DNA of 41,282 nucleotides from Myxococcales bacterium. GTDB taxonomy: Bacteria; Myxococcota_A; UBA796; GCA-2862545. The stretch covers positions 1 to 41,282 of the forward strand of contig JAHQVJ010000065.1 of NCBI GenBank assembly GCA_019634415.1, given 5' to 3'. Under the pieces are notes generated by a model that ran no database searches, was not told where the DNA came from, and saw only the letters and a list, made by a program, of their open reading frames with translations. Positions 25,054 through 35,200 of the stretch are shown here, one piece after another. A program made the translations under genes and the position numbers. How positions within the stretch are numbered: the stretch's first letter is position 1; every line of letters starts with the position of its first letter.

Positions 25054-25902
25054 TCAGATGGACTGGTATGCCTGGATGAGGTCGCCGTAGAACCCGAGTA
25101 GCCTCCCACCCGTAACCAAGCCGCACCGACGGGCTCCATCCATCACTACTCCATAGCCCCCAAAGCGCAGGACTTCCCACAATTGAATCTGCGCTCCCTC
25201 CCAAATCGGGAGCGTCATCAACTCGGGTTCGCATTGGCCGGAGACCCAGGTCCCAGAGCCGGATCGGCGAGTGCTCTCCTCGTCTACAATTGCTCGGACT
25301 TCTGCGGCGGTCAGCGAGGTGGCATCACTATCGCGGACCTCAAACGTCCAAGTCCCATCCTGGTGGTGCATGGCTGCGAGGAGGTGAGCCGGGGTCGGCA
25401 GGGGACCGAGTCCCTCCCACGCGCGGTCCAAGACATGCGCCGGTGGCCGTGTCCTTTGGATGCGCAGGTGCAACGGGATTTCGGCACTGACATGGAAGGT
25501 GGTACCGACTACTGGAGACTCTGGCACAGCCGCAGGGCCAAGGTCGATCCTGGTGTAGCGGATCCCCGCCGCCTCGAACGCTTCGCAGACTGGTCGGAGT
25601 CCTGGCTCGGTCAAGGCCAACAACAGCCGAAGTGGAGGGGGCTCTCGGACGGCTTGAAAGGCCGCCTCGACCGAGAACCCGACGGACCGTAGTGCCTTGA
25701 AGCCCATCCGCGTGCTAGGGCCGAACTCCTGGATGAGGAGATCGTAGGCGTTGTCGGCGAGTCTCACGCAGTTGGCCTCTTGGCAAGCGAGGCAAGTGCC
25801 ACATGGACACGGGCCCCACACTTCAGCATATCGAGCTGGAGTTGTTTGGACCCTTCGTCGCTGTCCGGGACGTGACCCCGTCCGGTCTCTGATCAACCCC
25901 AA
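25054..25902 (-). CDS. Hypothetical protein with N-terminal Cys cluster
   Basis: A frame of 282 residues, apparently from TTG 25902; the true start may be later, since the first 25 residues are Arg-rich and unremarkable. PCPCGTCLACQEANC (about 31-46) has four to five Cys in a C-x-C-x2-C-x2-C-x4-C pattern that could bind zinc or an Fe-S cluster, or be an accidental reading. The remaining sequence is protein-like: FKALRSVGFSVEAAFQAVRE, LLLALTEPGLRPVCEAFEAA, MHHQDGTWTFEVRDSDATSL, WEVLRFGGYGVVMDGARRCG. There is no signal peptide or membrane segment. No family was recognised. Base composition is lower in GC than the flanking core genes, consistent with an acquired gene. Confidence 0.55.
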   Translation of the reverse strand: MGLIRDRTGSRPGQRRRVQTTPARYAEVWGPCPCGTCLACQEANCVRLADNAYDLLIQEFGPSTRMGFKALRSVGFSVEAAFQAVREPPPLRLLLALTEPGLRPVCEAFEAAGIRYTRIDLGPAAVPESPVVGTTFHVSAEIPLHLRIQRTRPPAHVLDRAWEGLGPLPTPAHLLAAMHHQDGTWTFEVRDSDATSLTAAEVRAIVDEESTRRSGSGTWVSGQCEPELMTLPIWEGAQIQLWEVLRFGGYGVVMDGARRCGLVTGGRLLGFYGDLIQAYQSI

Positions 25903-26578
25903 AGTGCTTCCGGCAAGAAGCGGGGTGTAACCACGGCTTCCGCCGAATCGGCAGAAGAACGGCTGGGTTTGGCGTGGAAAGTTGTACTGATAGCTTCGTT
26001 CTCCTTCGAGCGAGGGGCCCAGGTTGGATCATCTGCCGCCTGGGGCGCGCGTCGGTGCATCAGAAGAACGGACTCACCGAGATGACCGTCTCCGAGGCAG
26101 TGAGGCCATCGTTTCCTTGGTGCCCTACGAGCCGTACGGGCGAACTTCTGTCGATTCGCAGATATCGGATCTTCCCGACCACAAGTTGGCTGGTCCGCCA
26201 AGCGCTGCGGTTGCCCCATCCGCGTGTCGACTCCGACTCTGCCGGTGGCCCCCCAGCATGCAGATGGTGAGATCCACGCTCTCACGGGGTCGGTGACGGT
26301 TGTCACTGACGGACGTCCGTCAGTAGGTAGAAACCAGATAATCGGCTGGTATTGGGACAATGTTTCCGGCCGGCAACGTCACTCTTGGACGATGAAACCT
26401 AGGCAATGGCTGGCGTAGTGTTTGCGGCTTCGAGTCGCTCGGCAATCCGGCTCGACGCAAATGCAGCGAGACGGGTAGGCCGCGCCCTCACCGTTGCCGA
26501 CCTCGGCGCTGTGTGGGCCATTCCGAGCTTCCCATGACGTGCACCTGGTGCGCGACCTACGCGAACGGAGAATCAACC
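25903..26578. other. Gene-free stretch with lower GC
   Basis: About 675 bases in which no frame looks protein-like on either strand. It holds the perfect 20-base palindrome at 26305-26324 and presumably the promoter of the small lipoprotein gene at 26579. Confidence 0.4.
26305..26324. promoter_or_regulatory. 20-base perfect palindrome, repressor-operator-like
   Basis: ACTGACGGACGTCCGTCAGT is a perfect two-fold palindrome without a spacer, the size and symmetry of TetR-family operators. It lies 255 bases before the next rightward ATG; no regulator gene is adjacent. Confidence 0.45.
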
Positions 26579-26680
26579 ATGAGAGTCATCATCGTGTCCA
26601 TGCTCGCCCTCGCTGCGTGCGTGCACGGCAAGCCGTGTGACCCGCCCGACGACGACGACAACAGTGGCGGTAACTCGTGA
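26579..26680 (+). CDS. Tiny lipoprotein (33 residues)
   Basis: ATG 26579 opens a 33-residue frame: MRVIIVSMLALAAC is a signal peptide with a lipobox at Cys14, and the mature peptide VHGKPCDPPDDDDNSGGNS contains a further Cys, His and four Asp. ACGGAG precedes the start at 26575 and upstream. The TGA overlaps the GTG of the next gene as GTGA, which supports real translation. The function is unknown; such entericidin-sized lipoproteins are often missed in annotation. Confidence 0.65.
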   Translation: MRVIIVSMLALAACVHGKPCDPPDDDDNSGGNS

Positions 26681-27180
26681 CCCCCGGCCGTCTCGCGCTG
26701 GGCTTCGTGCTCGCTCTGGGCGTGCTTCTCGGTGTGACGTGGGGCTGGCTCCATCCGCTCGGCGACGCTGGGGACGAGGTGTCCTCCTCTCCAGCGGTCC
26801 AGGCTCCCGCTTCCGACGACGCCCTTCGGCTCGAGCCGACGCGCCCCGACCCACGCAACTCCGCCGGGGTGGAGCCAGGCCCCCCCGAGCACGCGGCCCA
26901 CCCCGATCCCGACCTCGAGGAACCCTCCGATCTCGACCGCCAGCTCACGGAAGCTGGCGCAGCCGCGGTGGCCCACCGGATCGGGTCGGAGATCGAGCGC
27001 GAGCCCTCGGAGATGGAGTGCACCGATGATGTGTGCACGACCCGCTTCGAGGTGGGTGACGAGGACCCGGACCACCTGAAGCGGCTGGTGCTCGACGGGC
27101 TGCGCGACTTCGACGGCGAGGCGTTGGTGTCGACGGGCCCAGACGGCGCCGAGCTGTCGCTGATGCTGTTCCGGCGCTGA
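26677..27180 (+). CDS. Membrane-anchored periplasmic protein of unknown function
   Basis: A 167-residue protein from GTG 26677, coupled by a GTGA overlap to the tiny lipoprotein. Residues 5-25 (RLALGFVLALGVLLGVTWGW) form an uncleaved signal anchor or signal peptide. A Pro/Asp/Glu-rich spacer (35-85) follows, then a small folded domain (86-167) with EMECTDDVCTTRFEV, whose two Cys could form a disulfide, and LKRLVLDGLRDFDGEALVS. No known family was recognised. The small Cys-pair alpha/beta domain after a long spacer resembles other myxobacterial envelope proteins only in layout. Confidence 0.65.
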   Translation: MTPGRLALGFVLALGVLLGVTWGWLHPLGDAGDEVSSSPAVQAPASDDALRLEPTRPDPRNSAGVEPGPPEHAAHPDPDLEEPSDLDRQLTEAGAAAVAHRIGSEIEREPSEMECTDDVCTTRFEVGDEDPDHLKRLVLDGLRDFDGEALVSTGPDGAELSLMLFRR

Positions 27181-27187
27181 AGTCCTG

Positions 27188-28672
27188 CTACGGACGGTGG
27201 CGGGGAGCATCGGGCGCTGACGGCGGAGTGCTGACGGCCATGCGCCGCAGCGCCAGGTTCAACGCTGTGGCGTAGGCCGGGTACGACAGCCGCTTGGCCG
27301 TGAGCAGCTGCCAGCCTCCCTGTGCATCGAGGAACGCCGCCACCGGCTGCTGGCGGCCCGCCACCGGCAGCCGCTCGCCCACGATTCCCTCCAGCAGCTC
27401 CAGGTTGGCGTCGCCCGGCAGCTCCGGGTTCGCCAGGTACAGCACCCGCACCCGGTCGCCCTCCGACGCCAGCAGCTCCAGCTCCCAGCGCACGCCCGCC
27501 GACTCGTTGGGGCACAGCACCACCAGCGCCGACGCCCGTACCAGCTGGGTCACCACCGCCTGCCAGGCGTCGTCGTCGCCGTGCACGTACAGGCGCGCAG
27601 CCCCCAGCGGCGGGGTGGGGTCGCGCGGGTCGCCGATGGCCAGCAGCGGCCCCCTCGGGCTCGCGTGCTCCAGCAACACCTCGTCCAGCGTGCGCGACCG
27701 TCCCACGCCCACCGGCCACAGTGCCATCGGATCCGCCAACCCCGGGCCGAGCCTCGCGGCGTCTTGGTCGAAGGCGCGTAGGAACACCACCGGCCGGCGC
27801 TCGTCCCACTCCCGGACGTGCTGATAGGCCCGGATGGCCTGCCGTTCCGCGAAGCGTGCCAGGCCGCGCCCCACGCCTAGCACGTGAGCGGCCAGCATGG
27901 TCGAGCTGAACAGCAGCAGCACCACCACCGACACGCTGGACCCCACCGTCGGCACGAAGGGCGCGAACAGCGGCACGATCAGCAGCGCCAGCGGACCCGC
28001 GTTCAGAATGGCCACCAGCACGTAGCTGACCAGTAGCTCCCGACCTGCCTCGCCGGACTGGGCGACGAAGGCGGGAAGACCCAGGGCGCGACCCACGTTG
28101 GCGCGAAACTCGGATGCGGCGGGCCGGTACCCGCGCGCGGCCTCGAAGCGCTCGTCGGAGGCCAAGAGCTGCCAGCCGTACAGCAGCAGGCCCGAGAGGC
28201 ACAGCCCCATGACCATCACCCCCCACACCGACAGCATGCGCAGGCCCCAGGCGGGCACGGCCACGGCATTGCCGAAGACGCCCGCCAGCTCCAGGGCGGC
28301 CCGTGCCGTCACGGCCAGCCCGATCAGGCCCATGCCTGCCAGTGCCGGGGCCGCCACCAACGCCACGAGCCGTCGCGGCACGCGGTCCACCACCCAAGAC
28401 ACCCCGACACTCGCCACCAGCAGCAGCACCGACGTCAGCAGCAAGATGGGCAGCGCACACAGGAAGGCACACGTCCGACTGATCCAGGTGTCCACGGCGT
28501 CGGGTTGTTCCCCGGCTGTCACCATGGGCTCCATGGCCATCACGATGTCGGGCAAGGGCAGGAATGCACCCAGGAACACCCAGATGAAACCGGAAGCCAG
28601 GAGCGTGCGAGCCGCCTTCAGTCGCACCGATCCGGCGGCAGCGGTGTCGATCGAGGAAATCTGGGGACCCAT
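27188..28672 (-). CDS. Multi-pass membrane protein with TIR-like C-terminal domain
   Basis: A 494-residue protein from ATG 28672 (GGGAGG upstream; an in-frame start at 28711 adds 13 residues). About six membrane segments occupy residues 20-275 (LLASGFIWVFLGAFLPL, LCALPILLLTSVLLLVAS, LVALVAAPALAGMGLIGLAV, VWGVMVMGLCLSGLLLYGWQ, LVAILNAGPLALLIVPLF, VVVLLLFSSTMLAAHVLG). The cytoplasmic domain (about 300-440) reads RPVVFLRAFDQD, GPLLAIGDPRDPTPPLGAAR, WQAVVTQLVRASALVVLCPN and a WELELL motif whose Glu follows the Trp. This layout resembles TIR or nucleoside-deoxyribosyltransferase-like folds that cleave nucleotides or NAD+; that comparison is mine and not certain. It is divergent from the kinase operon with only 44 bases between, so shared regulation is plausible. 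Confidence 0.6.
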   Translation of the reverse strand: MGPQISSIDTAAAGSVRLKAARTLLASGFIWVFLGAFLPLPDIVMAMEPMVTAGEQPDAVDTWISRTCAFLCALPILLLTSVLLLVASVGVSWVVDRVPRRLVALVAAPALAGMGLIGLAVTARAALELAGVFGNAVAVPAWGLRMLSVWGVMVMGLCLSGLLLYGWQLLASDERFEAARGYRPAASEFRANVGRALGLPAFVAQSGEAGRELLVSYVLVAILNAGPLALLIVPLFAPFVPTVGSSVSVVVLLLFSSTMLAAHVLGVGRGLARFAERQAIRAYQHVREWDERRPVVFLRAFDQDAARLGPGLADPMALWPVGVGRSRTLDEVLLEHASPRGPLLAIGDPRDPTPPLGAARLYVHGDDDAWQAVVTQLVRASALVVLCPNESAGVRWELELLASEGDRVRVLYLANPELPGDANLELLEGIVGERLPVAGRQQPVAAFLDAQGGWQLLTAKRLSYPAYATALNLALRRMAVSTPPSAPDAPRHRP

Positions 28673-28716
28673 GGGCTCCCTCCCGAGGCGTGGGGTGAGA
28701 TAGAGTCGCACGAATC

Positions 28717-31700
28717 GTGTCTTCCCCCTCTCCCAGCGTCGTCCTCGGCCCCTTCGTGCTACGCGAGCGCATCGGCAACGGTGGCATGGCCGAGGTGTGG
28801 CGCGGCGTGCACGAAGGCGATGCCGTACAGGTCGCGGTGAAGGTCCTCACGGAGGAGCGCGCCCGTACGCCGAAGGGCCGGCTGCAGTTTCGCCAGGAGG
28901 CGCGGGCCATGGCCCGCCTCGACCACCGCCACATCGTGCGGGTGCACGACGCCGGAGAGGTCTCCGAGCAAGCCGCGGAGGGCTCCGAGGGCGCCCTGGT
29001 CGCGGGCATGCCCTACCTGGTGATGGACCTGCTGCCCTCGGGCTCGCTGTGGCAGTACCGTGGTCGCCTGCGGTGGTCGGATCTGCGCAACCTGCTGCGC
29101 GTGCTGCTGGACGCGCTGGCCCACGCCCACGGCAAGGGGGTGATCCACCGGGATCTGAAGCCGGCCAACGTGCTGGTGAGCAACGAGCGGCGGGCAGTGA
29201 TCTCCGACTTCGGCATCGCGCACCTGCCCGGGGAGACGCTACTGCTGCGCGCGGGCACGCCAGCGTACATGGCCCCCGAGCAGTTCCTGGATCGCTGGCG
29301 CGACTTCGGGCCCTGGACCGATCTGTACGGCTTCGGCTGCTTGGTGTGGACGCTCATCGCCGGGGCGCCTCCCTTTCGGCGCAGCTCCTGGGACCAGACC
29401 CGCGACGCACACCTGCGCGAGGAGCTCCCCGCCCTGGTGCCGCTGCAGCCCATGCCCCCCGGGGTGGAGGACTGGCTTCGCGACCTGCTGGTCAAGGACC
29501 CGGCGAGGCGCACCCAGTGCGCCGCCGATGCGATCTGGGCGCTGGAGCAGCTCGAGCCTGGCGATCTGGCCACGCGCGATCCGCTGGCCGACGGCGCCGG
29601 CGCCGAGGAGTCGGCGGGGGCCATGGGGCCGATGGAGTCGTCGACGGTCAACTTCGGGGTGCCGCCGGCGTTCACCCCCACCACGCCCTGGTCCGTGGGC
29701 CGCAACGATGCGCCGCCACCGCCGCCCGACGACTGGCGAGGGCCCCTGGTGCCCCCTCGGCTGCACCTGCGCGGCGCGGGGCTGGGGGTGTTGGGTGCGC
29801 GCACGCTGCCCACCGTGGGGCGCGACGCCGAGCGTGATCAGCTCTGGACCGCCTTGGTCCGGGTCCACCGCGATCCGCGAGCGGTGGCGGTGGTGATGGA
29901 GGGGGCTGCGGGAACGGGCAAGACCCACCTGGCCCGCTGGCTCGCCGAGCGCGCCCACGAGGTGGGAGCGGCCAGCGCCATGGTGGCGGAGCACGGCAGC
30001 GTGGGCGGGCAAGACGTGGGGCTGCGCGGCATGCTGCGCGACCACTTCGACGTGCGCTGGCTCGAGCCCGTCGACGGTCGTGCCAGGGTGGCCGAGGTGG
30101 CGCGCGGCTACGGCACCATCGACGAGCGCGACCAGACGGTGCTGTCCGACATGGCCGTGGACGAGCTGCCGTCGGACGACGTGGTGGCCACCACGCCGGA
30201 GCGCATGGCCGCGCTGGCGCGTCACCTGGGGGCCGTGGGGGCGCGCCGGCCCGTCATCGTGATCATCGACGATGCCCATCGCGGGATCGACGCCCTGGTC
30301 TTCGTGCGCTGGGTGCTCGAGCGTCGCGACACCGAGCCGCTGCCCGTGCTGTTCGTGGTGGTGGGCCAAGACGAGGGGTTCGGCCAGGCCGATCCCGCCA
30401 GGGAGCTGCTGGCCCACATCTGCGCCTGCGACGGCGTGTCGCGGCTGCGGGTGGGTCCACTGCCCGATGCCGATCAGGCGTCGCTGGTGCGCGGCCTGGT
30501 GGGGCTCGAGGGTGAGCTGGCCTCGCGGGTGGTGCAGCGTACGCGGGGCAACCCGGCCTTCGCCATCGCCTTGGTGGAGGACTGGGTGGCGCGCGATCAG
30601 CTGCACCGAGGAGAGGGTGGCTTTCGGCTGCGAGGAGGGGCAGGAGCTGCGCTGCCCGACGATCTCCACGCCCTGTGGGTGGACCACCTGCACGCCGCGC
30701 TGGCCGACGAGCCGGAGGGGGTGTGGCAAGCGCTGGAGCTGGCGGCGGTGATGGGCAACGGCGTCGACACCGAGGACTGGGAGCGTCTCGCCAAGCGGGA
30801 GGGCCACGATCCCAGCCTGGAAGCCGTGGATCGCCTGGTGGAGCGTCGCCTGCTGGTGGCGGAGCGGCCGCTGCAGTCGTGGCGCTTCGGCCAGAGCATG
30901 GTGCGCGAGAGCCTGCTGCGTCGCGCCGAGGAAGGGGGCCGGATCCGCGGCATGCATCGAGCGGTGCTCGAGGAGCTGATGGATCGCTCCATGGTGGACG
31001 AGCAGCGCATGGCGCGCCACCTGCTGGGCGCGGGTCAGCTGGCCGAGGCAGTCTCGTGTCTGGTGGAGGCCGTGCGCCAACTCGCCGAGCAGGGCAACCC
31101 CCACGCGGTGCTCGATCTGTGCGAGCAAGCCGAGACCGCCATCGCCGATCTGCCGCAGGAGCAGGCCGCTCACTTCCAGCCCCTCGTGCGGGCGCGTCGG
31201 TCCCAGGCGCTGATGACGCTGGGGCGCTTGTCCGAGTCCCAGATCGCCGCCGAGGCGGTGGTTCGGTCTGCCCATTCCACGGACGAGCCGGTATTCCTGG
31301 CCAAGTGGGTGCTCGCCACGCTGCAGCTCAAGCAGGGGCAGACCGTGGCGGCGCGCGACCGGCTCTCGGAGCTGGTGGAGGAGCTGCAGCCCCGGAAGGG
31401 GCCGCCGGTGCACCTCGCAGCAGCGCTGCGCACCATGGCCGACACCCTGCTGCAGCTCGGCGACCTGGAGGGGGCTCTGCAGGTGGGCCGAGATGCCATG
31501 CGGGTGGCCGAGGAGGCCCAGTCCTGGCCCACGTGGGCCCAGGCCACCACCCAGGTGGCGCGGTGCTTGGAGCAGCTGGGGCGCATGTCCGAGGCGGCGG
31601 ATGTGGCCGACGACGGCCTGGCCCACAGAGATGCGGTGTCGCACCCCGGAGCCGTCGCGAGCATGCTCGGCGTGCGGGCCACCATCGACCGGCGCCAGGG

Positions 31701-32178
31701 GAAGCCCGATCGAGCGCTGGCGCGCTTCGAGGAGGCGCTGGATCTGCTGGATCGGGTGGGGTCGCTGGACGCGGTGGTGCCGCGCACGCGCCTGGCGGCC
31801 ATCCACGCCCTGGCCCATCGCTACAGCGAGGCGCTGCGGCTCGGGGAGCGCTGCCGACGCGAGACGGTGCTCCAGCGCAGCCTGCCGCTCGAGCTGGCGG
31901 TTCGCGGGGTGCTGCTGGTGGCAGCACTGGGCCTCGGGGTGCTCAACGACGCCGACGTGCACGCCACGCGCATCCTCGATCTCGACACCGAGGGTGTGGT
32001 GGGCGATGTCGACGCCTACGAGCTGCTTGCGCGCGGCGTGCAGATGCTGCGAGGGCGCGAGGACCACCGCACCGCGGATCTGGTGCAGGCGGTGGTGGCG
32101 AGGTGGGCGGAGGGCCCCGGACGTCACCGCACGGAGCGGGTGGCGTGGCTGCTGCAAGAGGACTCGCGCTCGGAGTGA
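28717..32178 (+). CDS. PknK-like Ser/Thr kinase with ATPase and TPR region
   Basis: An 1153-residue regulator from GTG 28717. Kinase domain 12-285: IGNGGMAEVW glycine loop, Lys42 in VAVKVL, HRDLKPAN at 144-151, DFG at 164, TPAYMAPEQ. A Pro-rich linker leads to a P-loop NTPase: GAAGTGKT at 396-403, Walker B VIVIIDD near 515, and a PFAIALVED-like helical region. Residues from about 770 to the end are TPR-like helices (ALMTLGRLSESQIAAEAV, ALRTMADTLLQLGDLEGAL, LARFEEALDLLDRVG). The kinase-NTPase-TPR order is that of PknK and of AAA-type signalling kinases in myxobacteria. No membrane segment, so it is cytoplasmic. First gene of a three-gene rightward cluster with the dual kinase and the FHA protein. 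Confidence 0.9.
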   Translation: MSSPSPSVVLGPFVLRERIGNGGMAEVWRGVHEGDAVQVAVKVLTEERARTPKGRLQFRQEARAMARLDHRHIVRVHDAGEVSEQAAEGSEGALVAGMPYLVMDLLPSGSLWQYRGRLRWSDLRNLLRVLLDALAHAHGKGVIHRDLKPANVLVSNERRAVISDFGIAHLPGETLLLRAGTPAYMAPEQFLDRWRDFGPWTDLYGFGCLVWTLIAGAPPFRRSSWDQTRDAHLREELPALVPLQPMPPGVEDWLRDLLVKDPARRTQCAADAIWALEQLEPGDLATRDPLADGAGAEESAGAMGPMESSTVNFGVPPAFTPTTPWSVGRNDAPPPPPDDWRGPLVPPRLHLRGAGLGVLGARTLPTVGRDAERDQLWTALVRVHRDPRAVAVVMEGAAGTGKTHLARWLAERAHEVGAASAMVAEHGSVGGQDVGLRGMLRDHFDVRWLEPVDGRARVAEVARGYGTIDERDQTVLSDMAVDELPSDDVVATTPERMAALARHLGAVGARRPVIVIIDDAHRGIDALVFVRWVLERRDTEPLPVLFVVVGQDEGFGQADPARELLAHICACDGVSRLRVGPLPDADQASLVRGLVGLEGELASRVVQRTRGNPAFAIALVEDWVARDQLHRGEGGFRLRGGAGAALPDDLHALWVDHLHAALADEPEGVWQALELAAVMGNGVDTEDWERLAKREGHDPSLEAVDRLVERRLLVAERPLQSWRFGQSMVRESLLRRAEEGGRIRGMHRAVLEELMDRSMVDEQRMARHLLGAGQLAEAVSCLVEAVRQLAEQGNPHAVLDLCEQAETAIADLPQEQAAHFQPLVRARRSQALMTLGRLSESQIAAEAVVRSAHSTDEPVFLAKWVLATLQLKQGQTVAARDRLSELVEELQPRKGPPVHLAAALRTMADTLLQLGDLEGALQVGRDAMRVAEEAQSWPTWAQATTQVARCLEQLGRMSEAADVADDGLAHRDAVSHPGAVASMLGVRATIDRRQGKPDRALARFEEALDLLDRVGSLDAVVPRTRLAAIHALAHRYSEALRLGERCRRETVLQRSLPLELAVRGVLLVAALGLGVLNDADVHATRILDLDTEGVVGDVDAYELLARGVQMLRGREDHRTADLVQAVVARWAEGPGRHRTERVAWLLQEDSRSE

Positions 32179-32247
32179 CTGCTCGGGTCACGTCGTGGGC
32201 TATCACCACCGGCAACGCTGGAAGTCCCGCGCCCTCGTCTGGCGCGC

Positions 32248-35200
32248 GTGACTCCGTTGGCGCGGGCATCTGCGGACCCCACGGCGCGAGTCTTGTGGGA
32301 TGATGCCGGCTGCCGGGGGTGGCGGGGCACCGTGGGGGAGTTCGCCAATGGAGACCGACTGGGCGCGTGGGTGATCGTGCGCCCAGAGGTGCTGACGAGC
32401 ATGTCGCGTCTGTACCAGGCCCATCCATCCGACGCACCCGGCCCGCTGTGCATCCTGAAGATCCTGGGGGCCGTCACCGATGCCCTCGACCGCACGCGAC
32501 ACCTACGAGAGATCGAGCGCCTCCGACAGCTCACCCATCCCCACATCGTGGGGTTCGTGGACGGGGGGGTGCACGAGGGCACGGCGTTCTTGGTGATGGA
32601 GCGGATCGATGGCCACCCCCTCACCACGCTGTGCGCACAGCCTCCCGCGGCCGAGCCTCTGGTCCGCTCGGTGGTGCGGCAGCTCGCCCAGGCGCTGCAT
32701 CACGCGCACGCCGCGCAGGTCGCCCATCGCGACGTCAAGCCCGACAACGTGCTCGTGGAGCCGACGGGTCGGGTGGTGCTGACCGACTTCGGTGCGGCGG
32801 TCCATGACGCGGAGCAGCGTCTCACCGAGGTCGGAAGCCTGTCGCCGGGCACCCCGGCGTATGCACCGCCGGAGTGGTTCACGGGACCCCTGGTCGACGG
32901 CTTCGCGGCCGATGCCTACGCGCTGGGCGTGCTGCTGTTCGAGCTGTGTGTGGGGCGGCGGGCCTTCGCGGACCTCGACGTCCGACAGATGGCCGAGCGC
33001 AAGCAGGCCGGGCCGCTGAGCCTGCCGGAGGGGTCCTCGCTGTCGCCCTGGGTGCGTCGCCTCACCGCGCCCGATCCTGGGGACCGAGCCCCGCTCACCG
33101 ACCTGCTCGACGCCCTTGGGGACGGGCCGCTCGTGCCCTTGATGGCGACCTCCACCATGCCCGCTGACCACGGGGCGGAGGCCTCGGATCAGCCGGAGAG
33201 AGCACCGCGCCCCCAGCACGCCACCGTCGGGCGCTACGAGGTCGTCGGAGAGCTCGGGCGCGGTGGGATGGGTGTGGTGTATCGGGCCTTCGATCCAGAG
33301 CTACAGCGCGATGTGGCGCTCAAGGTCACCACCGGCGTGGGCGGCTCGCTCGGCCGCGTTCGCCGCGAGGCGCGGGCCGTCGCCCGTCTGCAGCACCCCA
33401 ACATCGTGCGCATGCTCGACGTGGGTCCTCACCTCGGAGGGCTGTATCTGGCCATGGAGCTGGTGGACGGCAGCGATCTGGGGGCGGTGCTCGCGCAGCG
33501 AGGGGCGCTGTCCATCGGGGTGGCGCTGTCCATCGTGGTCGAGGTGGGCGATGCGTTGAGCCATGCGCACGCCAAGGGGATCGTTCACCGCGACGTGAAG
33601 CCCGCGAACGTGCTGTTGGACCGCAATGGTGGTGCGCACCTGTCCGACTTCGGGCTGGCGGTGGAGCTGCAGCGGGAGGCGGCGCGCCTCACCCGGCAGG
33701 GGCAGCTGCAGGGCACTCCGCTGTACATGGCGCCCGAGCAAGCCCGCGGCGACCGCACCGCGATGGGCCCGCGAACCGACGTGTATGCCCTGGGCGCCTT
33801 GCTCTTCGAGCTGGTGAGCGGGCGCCCGGCGGTGTCGGGGGAACATCCCGCGCAGATCCTGCAGTCCATCCTGAGCATGGACGAGCCGCCCTCCCTCCGC
33901 GCGGTGGTGCCCACGGCACCCGTCGAGCTCGAGAACCTGTGCCGCAAGGCCATGCAGCCCGATCCCGCGCACCGCTACCCGTCCATGCGCCACCTGGTGG
34001 CCGATCTGCGGCGGATGCAGCGAGGCGAGCCCATCCAGGGCGCGCCCAACACGCTTCGGCGTCGGATCGGCTGGTGGCTCCACCGCCACCGTCGCCTCGT
34101 GCGGGGGATGACCGCGGCCCTCGGTGGCGCGGCCCTGATCGCCGTCGTGGTGTGGGGGGTGCAACAGGGGGCGCGTGCCAGCATCGAGGGGCGAGCCGCC
34201 GCACGCCTCGAGGGCCTCCGACAGACCATCGCGGATCACCTCTCCCGGGGCGAGCGCGAGGCCGCCGCCGACGCGTTCCAGGCGTTCCTGGAGGTTCGCG
34301 AGAACCACGGCACCTCGGCCATCGCGTCGGCGTGGCTGGACCGCGCCCGGCGCCATGCGGCCGATGGGGAAGACGAGGAGGAACGGCGGGCCCTCGCCCA
34401 CGCCTACGCCGAGGCCAGCGAGGAGGAACAGCAGGGGGAGGCGCTGCTCGCGCTGCTCACCGCCCAGGACGAGCGCTGGCGCTTCAGGGACCTGGACGCC
34501 ACCTGGCGCGTGCTGCAGGAGCGACTGCCCCAGGTCGCCAGCGAGCCCTCGGCCCAGGCCTTCAAGTGGCGCCTGGACGTGGCCCGGCGCGCGTTCCCGG
34601 CGCCTGGCTCCGCACCGGATGCCGACACTCGAGCCGTGGCGTCCTTGGTGCAAGCCCTCAGCAGTGCCCGACCGGTGCAGGACGAGTCGTTGAAGTCCGA
34701 GCGTTGGCCGCTGTTGTTTCACTGGGACGCCGACTCCGACGGGGTGGAGGAGCTGATGTGGGCCGCCTCAGAGGAGCTGCGTCAGCTCGGACCGGATCTA
34801 CAGGTGATCCGGCGGATCGAGTGGCCCGAGGGCGTGTGGCCGTTCCGGGTACAGTCCGTGCAGGTCGATGGTGAACCCCACCTGTTGATCAACCGGAGAG
34901 ACTCGTTCTGCCTGACGCGCCTGGACGGATCCGAGCTGCAGGTCCGTGGCTGCTTCGAACGGCCGGACGCGTACTTCCATGCCGCTGCGGCGGATCTGAA
35001 CGACGACGGCGCCGACGAGATCTACCTGGCCTCCACCCACTACCGTCGCATGCTGCTACTGGAGCGCGGCCCCGCCGGCGTGTGGCAGCTGTCGGAGGCC
35101 CGAGGGTCGCTGCAGCACGCGAACTCGGAGGTGAACGGCGTGATCCCTCGGGACCTGGACGGCGACGGGCGCGAGGAGCTCGTCGTCACGACGGGGGCAT

